Assembly (NCBI GenBank): GCA_018065885.1
Contig: JAGHSL010000008.1
Span: 1 to 12,443 of the forward strand
Direction: 5' to 3'
Length of the DNA stretch: 12,443 nt
Source of the DNA: Candidatus Limimorpha equi
GTDB lineage: Bacteria; Bacteroidota; Bacteroidia; Bacteroidales; F082
Positions 12,415-12,443 of this stretch are shown here, one piece after another. The position numbers and the translations under genes were made by a program. Position 1 is the stretch's first letter. Each line of letters starts with the position of its first letter. The notes under the pieces were generated by a model. The model saw only the letters and a program-made list of their open reading frames with translations. It had not been told where the DNA came from and did no database searches.

Positions 12415-12443
12415 AAAATTTGCCGCTCGTGCTTTTTTCAAAA

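Noticed and set aside
1..12443. tRNA or rRNA genes, CRISPR arrays, insertion sequences
   Set aside because: No cloverleaf-like segment, no regularly spaced repeat-spacer series and no transposase frame was seen.

Overview
The window looks like chromosome from a member of the Bacteroidales (phylum Bacteroidota), probably an uncultured host-associated lineage; the species cannot be read from the sequence. Three signs point there. Start codons mostly lack Shine-Dalgarno sequences. Several genes are preceded by the Bacteroidota -7 promoter element TAnnTTTG. The spacers carry hairpin and 'aactgaaaactg' filler repeats of a kind common in that group. The housekeeping genes have their best remembered matches in Bacteroides-type proteins.

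Layout. (1) Positions 1-3047, minus strand: arginyl-tRNA synthetase (argS), 16S rRNA m3U1498 methyltransferase (rsmE) and the N-terminal part of an exported DUF4159-type protein, separated by palindromic spacers. (2) Positions 3099-4012: a small orphan gene diverging from a RelB/ParE-type toxin-antitoxin pair. (3) Positions 4064-6318, plus strand: both subunits of aspartate transcarbamoylase (pyrB, pyrI) followed by lemA. The region before pyrB contains a promoter, a short open frame, a U-rich run and an intrinsic terminator, in the order of the E. coli pyrBI attenuator. A strong bidirectional terminator closes this unit. (4) Positions 6383-7742, minus strand: a Fic-domain protein with an N-terminal VbhA-like segment and a C-terminal winged helix, plus a small acidic protein downstream. 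(5) Positions 7743-8204: AT-rich, largely non-coding, with inverted repeats and a 3' remnant that resembles a TaqI/Eco57I-type restriction-methylase. (6) Positions 8205-12215, minus strand: a restriction-modification operon. Its first gene fuses an HsdR-type nuclease domain to an N6-adenine methylase, its second encodes a specificity subunit, and its third a two-helix membrane protein with a Cys/His cluster. The right edge holds nested hairpins and a 39-bp perfect terminator hairpin.

How it fits together. The left half is core metabolism and translation interrupted by a toxin-antitoxin insertion. The right half is a small defence island (Fic, restriction-modification, decayed restriction gene). 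The two most interesting points are the possible UTP-sensitive attenuator in front of pyrBI, and the methylase/specificity junction. At that junction a run of eight T's lies directly on the methylase stop codon, and the specificity gene sits in the -1 frame with no nearby ATG. One extra T, or a -1 ribosomal slip, would therefore join the two proteins into one chain.
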